Source of the DNA: Comamonadaceae bacterium
GTDB taxonomy: Bacteria > Pseudomonadota > Gammaproteobacteria > Burkholderiales > Burkholderiaceae_C
Reading direction: 5' to 3'
Assembly: GCA_947447985.1 (NCBI GenBank)
Contig: CANFLX010000028.1
Span: forward strand, 1 to 34,987
DNA: 34,987 nt
The notes under the pieces were generated by a model. That model was not told the origin of the DNA, made no database searches, and saw nothing but the letters and a program-made list of their open reading frames with translations. Of this stretch, positions 24,280-32,604 are shown piece after piece. Both the position numbers and the translations under genes were made by a program. Numbering within the stretch: the first letter of the stretch is position 1; each line of letters opens with the position of its first letter.

Positions 24280-25650
24280 ATGGCCAAAGAAAAATCAGTG
24301 TTTGTTTGTTCGGAGTGCGGCGGCAACAGCCCGAAGTGGCTGGGTAAATGCCCGCATTGCAGTGCCTGGAACACGCTGCTGGAGACATCTGCCGCAGCCT
24401 CGGAAGGCCCAGTCAAAAACCGCTTTGCGTCACTCGCAAAAACCGCGGAGGTGGCGGCGCTGTGCGATATCGAAGCCAGCGACTTTGAGCGTACCCCCAC
24501 CGGACACGATGAACTGGACCGGGTTCTGGGCGGCGGCATGGTGGAGGGCGGCGTGGTGCTGATCGGGGGTGACCCGGGCATTGGCAAGTCCACGTTGCTG
24601 CTGCAGGCGCTGGACTCGCTGCAACGTGCCGGCAAAAAAACCTTGTACGTCACCGGCGAAGAGAGCGGTGCCCAAGTGGCCCTGCGGGCGCGGCGTTTGG
24701 GGCTGGATGGTTCGCAGGTGCGCGTGTTGGCCGAAATTGGACTGGAAAAAATTCTCGCCACCCTGGCCGACCAACAACCCGATGTCGCGGTGATCGACTC
24801 CATACAGACCGTGTATTCGGAACAACTCAGCTCCGCACCGGGTTCAGTGGCGCAGGTGCGCGAATGCGCCGCGCACCTGACGCGCGCCGCCAAAGCCAGC
24901 GGCGTGTGCATCGTCTTGGTGGGTCACGTGACCAAAGAGGGCGCGCTGGCCGGTCCCCGTGTGCTGGAGCACATGGTGGACACAGTTTTGTACTTTGAGG
25001 GCGACACCCACAGCCAGTTCCGCCTGGTACGCGCCATCAAAAACCGCTTTGGCGCGGTCAATGAAATGGGCGTGTTTGCCATGACCGAGCGCGGCTTGAA
25101 GGGTGTATCCAACCCCAGCGCCATCTTTTTGAGCCAGCATGCGCAACCCGTACCGGGCAGCTGCGTGATGGTCACGCTGGAAGGCACCCGCCCCCTGCTG
25201 GTCGAAATTCAGGCCCTGGTCGACAGCGGCGGCCCCAGTCCGCGGCGCTTGAGCGTGGGCCTGGACAAAGACCGCCTGGCCATGTTGCTGGCCGTGCTGC
25301 ACCGCCACGCGGGGGTGGCGTGCATGGACCAGGATGTGTTCATTAACGCGGTGGGCGGCGTGCGCATTGGCGAGCCTGCTGCCGATTTGGCGGTCATGCT
25401 AGCTATCACCTCGTCCTTGCGTGGCAAACCCTTGCCCAAAGGCTTTTTGGCCTTTGGCGAGGTGGGTTTGGCCGGAGAAGTCCGCCCCGCGCCGCGTGGG
25501 CAGGAGCGGCTGAAAGAAGCGGCCAAACTGGGCTTCACTGTGGCCGTGGTGCCCAAGGCCAATGCGCCCAAAAAACCCATCGACGGCCTGGTCATCCACG
25601 CCGTGGAGCGTGTCGAAGAAGCGATGGAAGTGGTTCGCGGGCTGGCCTGA
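24280..25650 (+). CDS. radA: DNA repair protein RadA
   Basis: The 456-aa protein has all RadA parts in order: a four-Cys zinc finger (Cys10, 13, 24, 27), a RecA-like ATPase with GGDPGIGKST (about 96-105) and VIDSIQTVYS, the RadA-specific KNRFG motif (about 254), and a Lon-protease-like C-terminal domain (DVFINAVGGVRI, KPLPKGFLAFGEVGLAGEVRPA). RadA is a hexameric helicase that drives branch migration in recombination. The ATG at 24280 is preferred over a TTG two codons earlier because it gives the usual MAKEKSVFVC start. It is preceded by a LexA box. Confidence 0.97.
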   Translation: MAKEKSVFVCSECGGNSPKWLGKCPHCSAWNTLLETSAAASEGPVKNRFASLAKTAEVAALCDIEASDFERTPTGHDELDRVLGGGMVEGGVVLIGGDPGIGKSTLLLQALDSLQRAGKKTLYVTGEESGAQVALRARRLGLDGSQVRVLAEIGLEKILATLADQQPDVAVIDSIQTVYSEQLSSAPGSVAQVRECAAHLTRAAKASGVCIVLVGHVTKEGALAGPRVLEHMVDTVLYFEGDTHSQFRLVRAIKNRFGAVNEMGVFAMTERGLKGVSNPSAIFLSQHAQPVPGSCVMVTLEGTRPLLVEIQALVDSGGPSPRRLSVGLDKDRLAMLLAVLHRHAGVACMDQDVFINAVGGVRIGEPAADLAVMLAITSSLRGKPLPKGFLAFGEVGLAGEVRPAPRGQERLKEAAKLGFTVAVVPKANAPKKPIDGLVIHAVERVEEAMEVVRGLA

Positions 25651-25660
25651 CTTTGACCAG

Positions 25661-25686
25661 ATTTCCTAGGGTTAACCCTAGGAAAT
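25661..25686. promoter_or_regulatory. perfect 26-base palindrome ahead of the liv operon
   Basis: The stretch reads the same on both strands over 26 bases, with core CCTAGGGTTAACCCTAGG (25665-25682) and flanking TTT/AAA. It begins ten bases after the radA stop and ends 212 bases before the livJ ATG. An isolated half-element, CCCTAGGG, recurs at 25765-25772. There is no T-tract, so a terminator is unlikely; a dimeric or tetrameric regulator's operator is the better reading. A degenerate copy lies at 8211-8230. Confidence 0.6.
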
Positions 25687-25898
25687 GGAGCAAAATGATG
25701 GCCGTTGAAAATAATTAGCCCTCACAATGAAATTTCATCAGGGCTGCCGTCTCATAATAGGCCACCCTAGGGCTTGTCCGTAAGCCTTTGTAAGGAACCG
25801 TCGATTAGATTAGGCGACCGTTGGGACTACTCGAAGTTGTTTGCCCGATTGCAAGCCCGAATCGTCATCAAAGCATTTATTTTTTTACTGGAGACACC

Positions 25899-27146
25899 AT
25901 GAATATCCGTTTTGCAAAACTGGCCTCACAGGTGGCGATTGCCGCTGCGATCACTGCTTATGCAGGCTTGGCGAGCGCTGCCGACACCATCAAAATTGGT
26001 GTGTCAGGCCCCTTCACTGGCGGTTCCTCGTCGATGGGCGTCAGCATGCGCGACGGCGTCAAACTGGCTGTGGACGAAATCAACAAAGCCGGTGGCGTGA
26101 TCGGCCGTCAGTTGCAAATCATCGAGCGCGATGACGAAGCCAAAAACGAGCGCGGCGTGCAAATCGCCCAAGAGCTGATCAACAAAGAAAAAGTCACGGC
26201 CACTGTGGGCTTTATCAACACCGGTGTGGCACTGGCATCTCAGCGCTTCTACCAAGAAGCCAAGATCCCCGTCATGAACAACGTGGCTACCGGTTCCATC
26301 ATCACGCACCAGTTTGATGACCAGCCCGAGAACTACATTTTCCGCAACGCGGCGCATGACAGCATTCAAGCGCCCATGATTGTGGAAGAGGCCATTACCC
26401 GCCGCAAGTTCAAGAAAGTAGCCATCTTGGCCGACTCCACCAATTACGGTCAACTCGGTCGCTCTGACCTGGAAAAAGCCCTGGAACTCAAAGGCATCAA
26501 ACCCGTTGCCGTTGAAAAATTCAACATCAAAGACGTTGACATGACCCCTCAGCTGCTCAAGGCCAAAGAAGCTGGCGCCGAAGTGGTGTTGACCTACGGC
26601 ATTGGCCCAGAACTGGCGCAAATCGCCAACGGTATGACCAAACTGGGCTGGAAAGTCCCCATGATCGGAAGCTGGACCTTGTCGATGGCCAACTTCATTG
26701 ACAACGCAGGCCCTGGCGGTGAAGGCGCGCGCATGCCGCAAACCTTTATCCAACAGCCTACGACACCCAAGCGCCAGTCCTTCATCATCAACTACCTGCG
26801 CACTTTCAATCCGAAGAACGCGCGTATTGATTCGCCTGTGTCTGCCGCCCAAGGCTACGACTCCATTTACTTGCTGGCAGCCGCCATCAAGCAAGCCAAC
26901 TCCACTGACGGCCCCAAGATCAAAGCGGCATTGGAAGATCTGAAGACGCCGGTGGACGGTGTGGTGACCAGCTATAACAAGCCTTTCACCGCCAAAGACC
27001 ATGACGCGATCACTGCCAACATTCCCGTGTTCGGCGAAGTGAAGGGCGAAAAAGTGGTGTACGCCTACGAAGAAGACCAGAAAAAGGCTTCGGAAGTGCG
27101 CGTCAAAGACGTGAATGCCAAAGGCGCTTTGACCGTCAAAAAATAA
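25899..27146 (+). CDS. livJ: branched-chain amino-acid type ABC substrate-binding protein
   Basis: The 415-aa precursor has a signal peptide (about residues 1-28, ending GLASAADT) and a type I periplasmic binding fold (TIKIGVSGPFTGG, GVIGRQLQIIERDDEAK, VTATVGFINTGVALA). Family members catch leucine/isoleucine/valine, other amino acids, amides or aromatic acids and hand them to the LivHM permease. CTGGAG precedes the ATG by about eight bases and fixes the start at 25899. First gene of a complete transporter operon, followed by a strong hairpin that may keep its mRNA more abundant than the membrane parts. Substrate cannot be assigned from sequence. Confidence 0.92.
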   Translation: MNIRFAKLASQVAIAAAITAYAGLASAADTIKIGVSGPFTGGSSSMGVSMRDGVKLAVDEINKAGGVIGRQLQIIERDDEAKNERGVQIAQELINKEKVTATVGFINTGVALASQRFYQEAKIPVMNNVATGSIITHQFDDQPENYIFRNAAHDSIQAPMIVEEAITRRKFKKVAILADSTNYGQLGRSDLEKALELKGIKPVAVEKFNIKDVDMTPQLLKAKEAGAEVVLTYGIGPELAQIANGMTKLGWKVPMIGSWTLSMANFIDNAGPGGEGARMPQTFIQQPTTPKRQSFIINYLRTFNPKNARIDSPVSAAQGYDSIYLLAAAIKQANSTDGPKIKAALEDLKTPVDGVVTSYNKPFTAKDHDAITANIPVFGEVKGEKVVYAYEEDQKKASEVRVKDVNAKGALTVKK

Positions 27147-27175
27147 TCAGGGCGCGAAGCCCCTGCGAGTGCACT

Positions 27176-27213
27176 GAAACTCGCCAGTCCTCTTGGGGCT
27201 GGCGAGTTTCTTT
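27176..27213 (+). terminator. hairpin terminator/attenuator between livJ and livH
   Basis: GAAACTCGCCAG (27176-27187) and CTGGCGAGTTTC (27199-27210) form a perfect 12-pair stem around an 11-base loop, followed by TTTC. It lies 30 bases after livJ. Because livH to livF need the same upstream promoter or one of their own, partial termination or mRNA protection is likely. Confidence 0.75.
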
Positions 27214-27287
27214 CATAGGCGACACACGTTGCCAAGTTCCCCGGGTGCAAGGGGTGGTCAGTAAGATTTTTGGGTGGAAAAGAATTT

Positions 27288-28163
27288 ATGGATATCCTGC
27301 TTCAACTTGTCTACAGCGGAATCGCGCTGGGCATGATTTACGCGGTCATCGCGTTTGGCTACCAGCTCACGTTTCAAACGTCGGACACATTGAACTTCGG
27401 CCAAGGCGACGCTTTGATGCTGGGCGCCATGGTGGGCCTGACTTTGGTAAACAAGGGTGTGAATTACTGGGCCATGCTGCCCCTGGTCATCGTGTTTGGC
27501 ATGGTCCAGGGCTCCATCGTGGAGCGCATTGGTGTGCAGCCTGCTATCAAGATCAAAAGCGAATTCGGCTGGATCATGTCCACCATTGCGCTGGGCATTA
27601 TTTTCAAAAACGTGGCTGAAAACATTTGGGGCCGCGACGACCTGAAGTTTCCATCGCCCCTGCCGGAAGCACCCATGAAAGTGCTCGGCGCCAACGTGCT
27701 GCCGATGGAAGTTTTGGTGGTGTTTGGCGCTATCGCCATGATGGTCGCAGTGGAGTTGTTCAATCGCAAAAGCATTTACGGCAAAGCGGTGGTGGCCACG
27801 TTCAATGACCGCGATGCAGCCAAGTTGATGGGCATTAACACCGGCTTGGTGATCACGTTTTCGTACGCCTTGTCGTCCGCCACAGCGGCATTCGCCGGTG
27901 CTTTGATTGCCCCGTTGACATTGACAGGCGCGACCATGGGCGCCGTACTGGGCCTGAAGGCCTTCGCGGTGGCGATTATTGGCGGCCTGACCAGTGGACT
28001 GGGCATCATCGTGGGCGGCATTATTTTGGGTGTGGCTGAAACAACCACCGGTTTCTATCTGTCAACCGGCTACAAAGATGTGCCCGGTTTGGTGTTGCTT
28101 TTGCTCGTGCTGGCGCTCAAGCCCGCAGGTCTGTTTGGCAAAACTGCCATTAAGAAAGTTTGA
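27288..28163 (+). CDS. livH: branched-chain amino-acid type ABC permease LivH
   Basis: The 291-aa protein has about eight membrane helices and the LivH pattern (GIALGMIYAVIAFGYQLTFQTSDTLNFGQGD, key part LNFGQGD near residue 43; later SSATAAFAGALIAPLTLTGATMG and the conserved AFAVAIIGGLTSGLG loop that contacts the ATPases). The ATG at 27288 is preferred over an upstream GTG/TTG-type extension because it starts MDILLQLVYSGIALG as in homologues. Its stop is two bases before the next ATG. Confidence 0.93.
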   Translation: MDILLQLVYSGIALGMIYAVIAFGYQLTFQTSDTLNFGQGDALMLGAMVGLTLVNKGVNYWAMLPLVIVFGMVQGSIVERIGVQPAIKIKSEFGWIMSTIALGIIFKNVAENIWGRDDLKFPSPLPEAPMKVLGANVLPMEVLVVFGAIAMMVAVELFNRKSIYGKAVVATFNDRDAAKLMGINTGLVITFSYALSSATAAFAGALIAPLTLTGATMGAVLGLKAFAVAIIGGLTSGLGIIVGGIILGVAETTTGFYLSTGYKDVPGLVLLLLVLALKPAGLFGKTAIKKV

Positions 28164-28165
28164 AG

Positions 28166-30097
28166 ATGAATCGCAAGTCTTTTAGCATCGCTGTCGCCAC
28201 TTTGGCGCTCTTGGGTGCGGCACCGCTGTACCTGGACAACCCGTACTACATCCACATGATCGGCACGATCATGATTTACGCCATTCTGTTGTTCGGTCTG
28301 GACATCGTGGTGGGCTACACCGGTCAGGTGTCTCTGGGCCACGCCGGTTTGTTTGGTGTGGGCTCGTACACCGCAGGTGTGCTGTTCTTTAAATTGGGCG
28401 CCCCCCTGTGGGTGATCGTTCCCGCCAGTATTGGCTTGACTGCGGGCTTTGGCGCTTTGCTGGCGCTTCCCGCCTTGCGCGTCACGGGCCCTTATCTGGC
28501 CATGGTGACCTTGGCGTTTGGAACCATTATTCAGATTCTGATCAATGAGATGGATTTCCTGACCGAGGGTCCCTTGGGCATCAAAATTCCCAAACCCGAT
28601 CTCTTTGGTGCCAAGCTGGATGAGCACGGCTTTTATTGGATGGTGTTTGCGCTGATGGTGCTGTCCCTGGTCGTGGTGGATCGCATTTTGAAATCGCAGC
28701 TGGGTCGCGCTTTTGAAGCCTTGCGCGGAAGCCCGGTCGCCTCTGACTGTATGGGCGTGTCGGTGTACCGCTACAAGGTCTACGCCTTCGTGGTCAGCGC
28801 CGGCTTTGCCGGTCTGGCTGGTTGCCTCTACGCGTATTCCGAGCAATACATTTCGCCCAATACCTACAACAATGAACTGACGGTTTTGTTCCTGTTGGCG
28901 GTCATCATGGGTGGCCGCAAGAGCCGCACAGGCGCCTTGCTGGGCGCAGCCATCATCGTGATCCTGCCCAAGCTGCTCGACGATCTGGGCATGTTCCGCC
29001 AAGTGTCATCGGTGCTGGCGGCACTGATGCTGGTCGGTGCCATCATTGGTGTGGCCAAGAAGACCACCACGCCCCGCGCCATGGCCATTCCGGTGGTCGG
29101 AACGATTGCACTGGCGGCCTTCTCTTTCTGGCTGCAGTCCATTACCGATTGGCGCTTGTCCATCTTTGGCTTGATGATTTTGTTCGTGGTGTATTACCTG
29201 CAGGACGGCATCGTCGGCTTTTTCCGCAAGCTGTTCTCCCGCAAGGGCAATTTGGCTGGCGATTACCAAGGTGTGGACCTCGGCAAAGACGCGATCACCC
29301 AGGCGTCCAACGCCAAACACAGTGCCGCGGGCAGCGACCTGTTGGTGGCCCAAGGCGTGCTCATGCAATTCGGCGGCCTGAAGGCCCTGAACAACGTGGA
29401 CCTGCGCATTCAGCGTGGCACCATCCACGGCCTGATCGGCCCCAATGGCTCGGGCAAGAGCACCATGATGAATGTGCTCACGGGCATTTACGTGCCAACA
29501 GCGGGCGACATCCAGTTTGCAGGTGATGCTGTGGTGGGTCGCACATCCTCAGACATCGCTTTGTCCGGCATTGCCCGCACCTTCCAAAACGTGCAGCTGT
29601 TTGGCGAAATGACCGCGCTGCAAAACGTGCAGGTGGGCTTGCACCACACCTTCGACAGCAACTTGATCGACGTGGCCTTGCACACGCCGCGTTATGTGCG
29701 CGAAGACAAAGCGGCCATCGAGCGGGGCTTGGGCCTCTTGCACTTCGTGGGCTTGGGCGACCTGGCTGGCGAAGAAGCGCGCAATCTGCCTTATGGCAAA
29801 CAGCGTTTGCTCGAAATCGCCCGCGCCTTGGCGCTGGATCCGCAATTGCTGTTGCTCGACGAGCCCGCTGCAGGCCTGACCGCACCGGACATCAAAGAGC
29901 TGATCACCATCATTCGCAAGATCCGTGACCACGGCATCACCGTGATCCTGATTGAGCACCACATGGACGTGGTGATGAGTATTTGCGACAACGTCTCGGT
30001 GCTCGACTTCGGTCAGAAAATCGCCGAAGGCAAGCCCGCCGAAGTACAGGCCGATGAAAAAGTGATCGAGGCCTATCTGGGCGCTCCGGCCGCTTGA
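28166..30097 (+). CDS. fused ABC permease-ATPase LivM-LivG
   Basis: The 643-aa protein joins two subunits. Residues about 1-350 are a LivM permease (GYTGQVSLGHAGLFGVGSYT, LPALRVTGPYLAMVTLAFG). After a soluble linker, residues about 390-640 form a LivG ATPase: GPNGSGKST (Walker A), LPYGKQRLLEIARAL (signature), LLLLDEPAAGL (Walker B), and LIEHHMDVVMSICD. The fusion is intact, with no frameshift. Fused LivMG subunits are known in Burkholderiales; it should pair with LivH and LivF to make the usual four-domain importer. A TTG at 28160 overlapping the livH stop is the alternative start. Confidence 0.93.
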   Translation: MNRKSFSIAVATLALLGAAPLYLDNPYYIHMIGTIMIYAILLFGLDIVVGYTGQVSLGHAGLFGVGSYTAGVLFFKLGAPLWVIVPASIGLTAGFGALLALPALRVTGPYLAMVTLAFGTIIQILINEMDFLTEGPLGIKIPKPDLFGAKLDEHGFYWMVFALMVLSLVVVDRILKSQLGRAFEALRGSPVASDCMGVSVYRYKVYAFVVSAGFAGLAGCLYAYSEQYISPNTYNNELTVLFLLAVIMGGRKSRTGALLGAAIIVILPKLLDDLGMFRQVSSVLAALMLVGAIIGVAKKTTTPRAMAIPVVGTIALAAFSFWLQSITDWRLSIFGLMILFVVYYLQDGIVGFFRKLFSRKGNLAGDYQGVDLGKDAITQASNAKHSAAGSDLLVAQGVLMQFGGLKALNNVDLRIQRGTIHGLIGPNGSGKSTMMNVLTGIYVPTAGDIQFAGDAVVGRTSSDIALSGIARTFQNVQLFGEMTALQNVQVGLHHTFDSNLIDVALHTPRYVREDKAAIERGLGLLHFVGLGDLAGEEARNLPYGKQRLLEIARALALDPQLLLLDEPAAGLTAPDIKELITIIRKIRDHGITVILIEHHMDVVMSICDNVSVLDFGQKIAEGKPAEVQADEKVIEAYLGAPAA

Positions 30098-30116
30098 ACG
30101 TACAGGACACCCGCAT

Positions 30117-30839
30117 ATGTTGAGTATTAAAAATCTAGAAGCCGGTTACGGCAAAGTGCAAGTCTTGCATGGCATTTCCATGGAAGTGCCCAAAGGCAAA
30201 GTGGTGACCCTGATCGGCTCCAACGGCGCCGGCAAGACCACCACCATGCGTGCCATCTCGGGCATGATCACGCCCACCGCTGGCGAAATCAGCCTGAACG
30301 GCAAGCGCACCGATGGCATGGAATCTTTCACCATCGCCAAGCTGGGCCTGGCCCATTCGCCCGAAGGCCGCCGCGTGTTTGCCACCATGTCGGTGACAGA
30401 CAACCTGATTCTGGGCGCTTTCCCCCGCCTGACTGGCAGCCGCCCCAAGGGCGATGTGCAGGGCGACTTGGAACGCGCCATGGATCTGTTCCCCCGCCTC
30501 AAAGAGCGTCGCAACCAGCTCGCAGGCACCTTGTCCGGTGGCGAGCAGCAAATGCTGGCGATGGCCCGCGCCGTGATGCTCAACCCCGAGATCGTGTTGC
30601 TCGACGAGCCCTCCATGGGTCTGGCGCCTATCCTGGTGGAAGAAGTTTTCCGCATCATCAGCGACCTCAAGTCGCGCGGTGTGACCATGCTGCTGGTGGA
30701 GCAATTCGCTGCTGCAGCACTCAAAGTGGCGGACTACGGATATGTGCTGGAAAACGGCCGAATCTCGGTGCACGGTGAGGCGTCCAAGTTGCAAGACGAC
30801 CCCGCGGTCAAGGCCGCTTACCTGGGCGGCGGACACTAG
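30117..30839 (+). CDS. livF: ABC transporter ATPase LivF
   Basis: The 240-aa protein is a single ABC ATPase of LivF type: GSNGAGKTT (Walker A, about residue 35), LAHSPEGRRVFATMSV, LSGGEQQMLAMARAV (signature), VLLDEPSMGLAP (Walker B), and LLVEQFAAAALKVADYGYVLENG (key part VEQFAAAALK). It is the second ATPase partner for the fused LivMG and the LivH permease. It closes the operon; a hairpin follows at 30880. Confidence 0.95.
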   Translation: MLSIKNLEAGYGKVQVLHGISMEVPKGKVVTLIGSNGAGKTTTMRAISGMITPTAGEISLNGKRTDGMESFTIAKLGLAHSPEGRRVFATMSVTDNLILGAFPRLTGSRPKGDVQGDLERAMDLFPRLKERRNQLAGTLSGGEQQMLAMARAVMLNPEIVLLDEPSMGLAPILVEEVFRIISDLKSRGVTMLLVEQFAAAALKVADYGYVLENGRISVHGEASKLQDDPAVKAAYLGGGH

Positions 30840-30879
30840 ACCTCTACCAGCGCCCTGGGGCGCAGGCCGGACCTTGAAA

Positions 30880-30920
30880 AGGGCGCGAGACGCATGCATG
30901 CGGCTCGCGCCCTATTTGAT
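30880..30920 (+). terminator. hairpin after livF
   Basis: AGGGCGCGAG (30880-30889) pairs with CTCGCGCCCT (30904-30913), ten pairs, and the loop itself contains the self-complementary CGCATGCATGCG. The following ATTTGATT is only weakly T-rich. It probably ends the liv operon and separates it from the cytochrome genes. Confidence 0.65.
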
Positions 30921-30989
30921 TATTGGGCTGGAAATGCGCTTTACAAAGCCTTAGCTTGCGTATGCGACCATTCAGGTCTAGGAGGCCTC

Positions 30990-31409
30990 ATGCCACGTCC
31001 GCACTTTCCTTTGTTTTCTAAGTCTCTTCTCTGGGCCATTGCGTTGGCCGCGTCCATCGCGGCATTGCCCGCGCAGGCCACAAGTCCCAAAGAGCAACTG
31101 GATGCCTACGCTGCGCAAAGTGGCCAAGCACCGCAAGCGGCGCGCGGTCAGGAGTTTTTCACGTCGAAACACGGGCATGATTGGGCCTGTGCGTCCTGCC
31201 ACACCGACAAACCCACGGTAGAAGGCAAACATGCCAGCACCGGCAAAACCATCAAGCCCATGGCGCCTGCGGCCAACCCTGACCGTTTTAGTGACGCCGC
31301 CAAGACCGAAAAATGGTTTCGCCGCAATTGCAACGACGTCGTCGGCCGCGAATGCACCCCCGCTGAAAAAGCCGACGTGATTGCCTGGCTGCTGACGCTC
31401 AAGCCCTGA
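30990..31409 (+). CDS. SHP-family monoheme cytochrome c (DUF1924)
   Basis: The 139-aa precursor has a signal peptide (to about residue 30, PAQA), one heme site CASCH (67-71), and the DUF1924 C-terminal part with WFRRNCND and GREC. In sphaeroides heme protein (SHP), the distal heme ligand is an Asn followed by a Cys that forms a disulfide bridge; here Asn113-Cys114 and a second Cys122 eight residues on match that layout. SHP binds oxygen and nitric oxide when reduced. GGAGG precedes the ATG at 30990. Followed by a diheme cytochrome and a cytochrome b, the partners known for SHP. Confidence 0.85.
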   Translation: MPRPHFPLFSKSLLWAIALAASIAALPAQATSPKEQLDAYAAQSGQAPQAARGQEFFTSKHGHDWACASCHTDKPTVEGKHASTGKTIKPMAPAANPDRFSDAAKTEKWFRRNCNDVVGRECTPAEKADVIAWLLTLKP

Positions 31410-31426
31410 GCACAACAAGGTAAACA

Positions 31427-31912
31427 ATGACCCACTTCTCCTTCACCGCTTCTCTGCGAACCGGTTTGCCTCTGGTGCTAAGCGCATGGGCCTTCGCCAA
31501 CATGGCCCACGCAGAAGACGGGCGATCCAGCGCGCCCCCGCTGCCCTTGTACAAAACGGAGTGCGCTGCCTGCCACATCGCCTACCCCGCTGGCATGCTC
31601 CCCGCAGCGTCTTGGCAGGCCATCATGACGGGCTTGTCCAAGCACTATGGCGTGGATGCGTCTTTGGATCCAACGGCGACCCAGCACATCAGCACCTGGC
31701 TGGTCGCCCATGCAGGGACGGGTCGGCGTTTCAGCGATGCCCCGCCGGACAACCGCATCAGCAAGTCGCGTTGGTTTGTCCGCCAGCACGATGAAGTGAA
31801 CGCCAGTGTGTTCAAACGTGCGTCGGTGGGCAGTGCGTCCAACTGCGGTGCCTGCCACGGCCATGCCGCGGACGGCGATTTCAATGAGCACCAGGTGCGC
31901 ATTCCCAAATAG
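31427..31912 (+). CDS. diheme cytochrome c (DHC type)
   Basis: The 161-aa precursor has a signal peptide (cleavage near residue 29, AHA) and two heme sites, CAACH (46-50) and CGACH (140-144). The conserved ISKSRWFVRQHDEVNASVFKRASVGSASNCGACH block (key part SRWFVRQHDEV) is typical of DHC, the diheme electron donor of SHP. It would carry electrons in the periplasm between the membrane cytochrome b and SHP. It begins 17 bases after the SHP gene. Confidence 0.88.
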   Translation: MTHFSFTASLRTGLPLVLSAWAFANMAHAEDGRSSAPPLPLYKTECAACHIAYPAGMLPAASWQAIMTGLSKHYGVDASLDPTATQHISTWLVAHAGTGRRFSDAPPDNRISKSRWFVRQHDEVNASVFKRASVGSASNCGACHGHAADGDFNEHQVRIPK

Positions 31913-31939
31913 ATTTGCGTTCACCAACCACCGTTGCAC

Positions 31940-32566
31940 ATGACAAGCCCCACCACCCCCATCCGCGTCTGGGACGTGCCCGTTCGCGTCTTCCATTGGC
32001 TGCTGGCCGCGTGCTTTACTGGCGCCTACCTTACGGCAGAGAGCGAAAGCTGGCGTTTGCTGCACGTCACCCTGGGCTACACCCTGGGCGGCTTGATCAC
32101 GTTTCGCCTCGTGTGGGGCGTGCTGGGTACGCGGTATGCGCGCTTTGGCAGTTTCGTGCGCCCTCCATCGGAATTGGCGCATTACGTGAAGAACATGGTG
32201 GCTGGGCGCCCGGCGCATTTCATAGGCCACAACCCCTTGGGTGGCGTGGCCATTGTGCTCATGCTGCTGGCAGGCGCGGCCATCACCGCCACAGGCTACG
32301 CGGTCTACAACGACATCGGTGGCGAGTGGCTGGGCGAGCTCCACGAGGCGGCCGCCAACGGCATGCTGGTTTTGGTGGGTGTGCACCTCTGCGGGGTGGC
32401 GCTGGCGAGCTGGATGCACCGCGAAAACCTGCCCCGCGCCATGGTGACCGGACTCAAACAGGGCCAGCCCTCGGACGGCATCACCCGCCTGTGGTGGTCG
32501 GTGGCGATCGCGATGGTGATCGCTGTAGGGTATTTTTGGTACCTGCAGTGGCGCCTTGCGCCTTAA
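31940..32566 (+). CDS. membrane cytochrome b561-type protein
   Basis: The 208-aa protein has four main membrane helices and histidines placed as heme ligands: VFHWLLAA (His19), WRLLHVTLGY (His42), and a pair in the later helices (LHEAAAN, VGVHLCGVAL). The start VWDVPVRVFHWLLA is typical of the b561/Ni-Fe-hydrogenase-type cytochrome b family. It likely oxidises quinol and reduces the diheme cytochrome. The ATG at 31940 is chosen over a TTG two codons before. A final helix near residues 182-202 ends the protein. Confidence 0.9.
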   Translation: MTSPTTPIRVWDVPVRVFHWLLAACFTGAYLTAESESWRLLHVTLGYTLGGLITFRLVWGVLGTRYARFGSFVRPPSELAHYVKNMVAGRPAHFIGHNPLGGVAIVLMLLAGAAITATGYAVYNDIGGEWLGELHEAAANGMLVLVGVHLCGVALASWMHRENLPRAMVTGLKQGQPSDGITRLWWSVAIAMVIAVGYFWYLQWRLAP

Positions 32567-32568
32567 CC

Positions 32569-32604
32569 GCACCTTAGCTGCGCCTTGACTGCACCTTAGC
32601 TGCG
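32569..32604. repeat. short direct repeat at a convergent gene junction
   Basis: GCACCTTAGCTGCG occurs at 32569-32582 and again at 32591-32604, a 22-base period. The second copy contains the stop codon of the minus-strand ligase gene. It looks like a small local duplication. Confidence 0.6.

Noticed and set aside
25661-25686. Palindrome after radA as an intrinsic terminator
   Set aside because: No T-tract follows on either strand, and the middle is AT-rich; a protein-binding site fits better.
26004-27002. 332-codon minus-strand frame opposite livJ
   Set aside because: livJ has signal peptide and binding fold; the opposite frame shows no domain.
28160-30097. LivM-LivG as two genes joined by a sequencing error
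   Set aside because: The frame is continuous through a plausible linker, and such fusions are known in this order.
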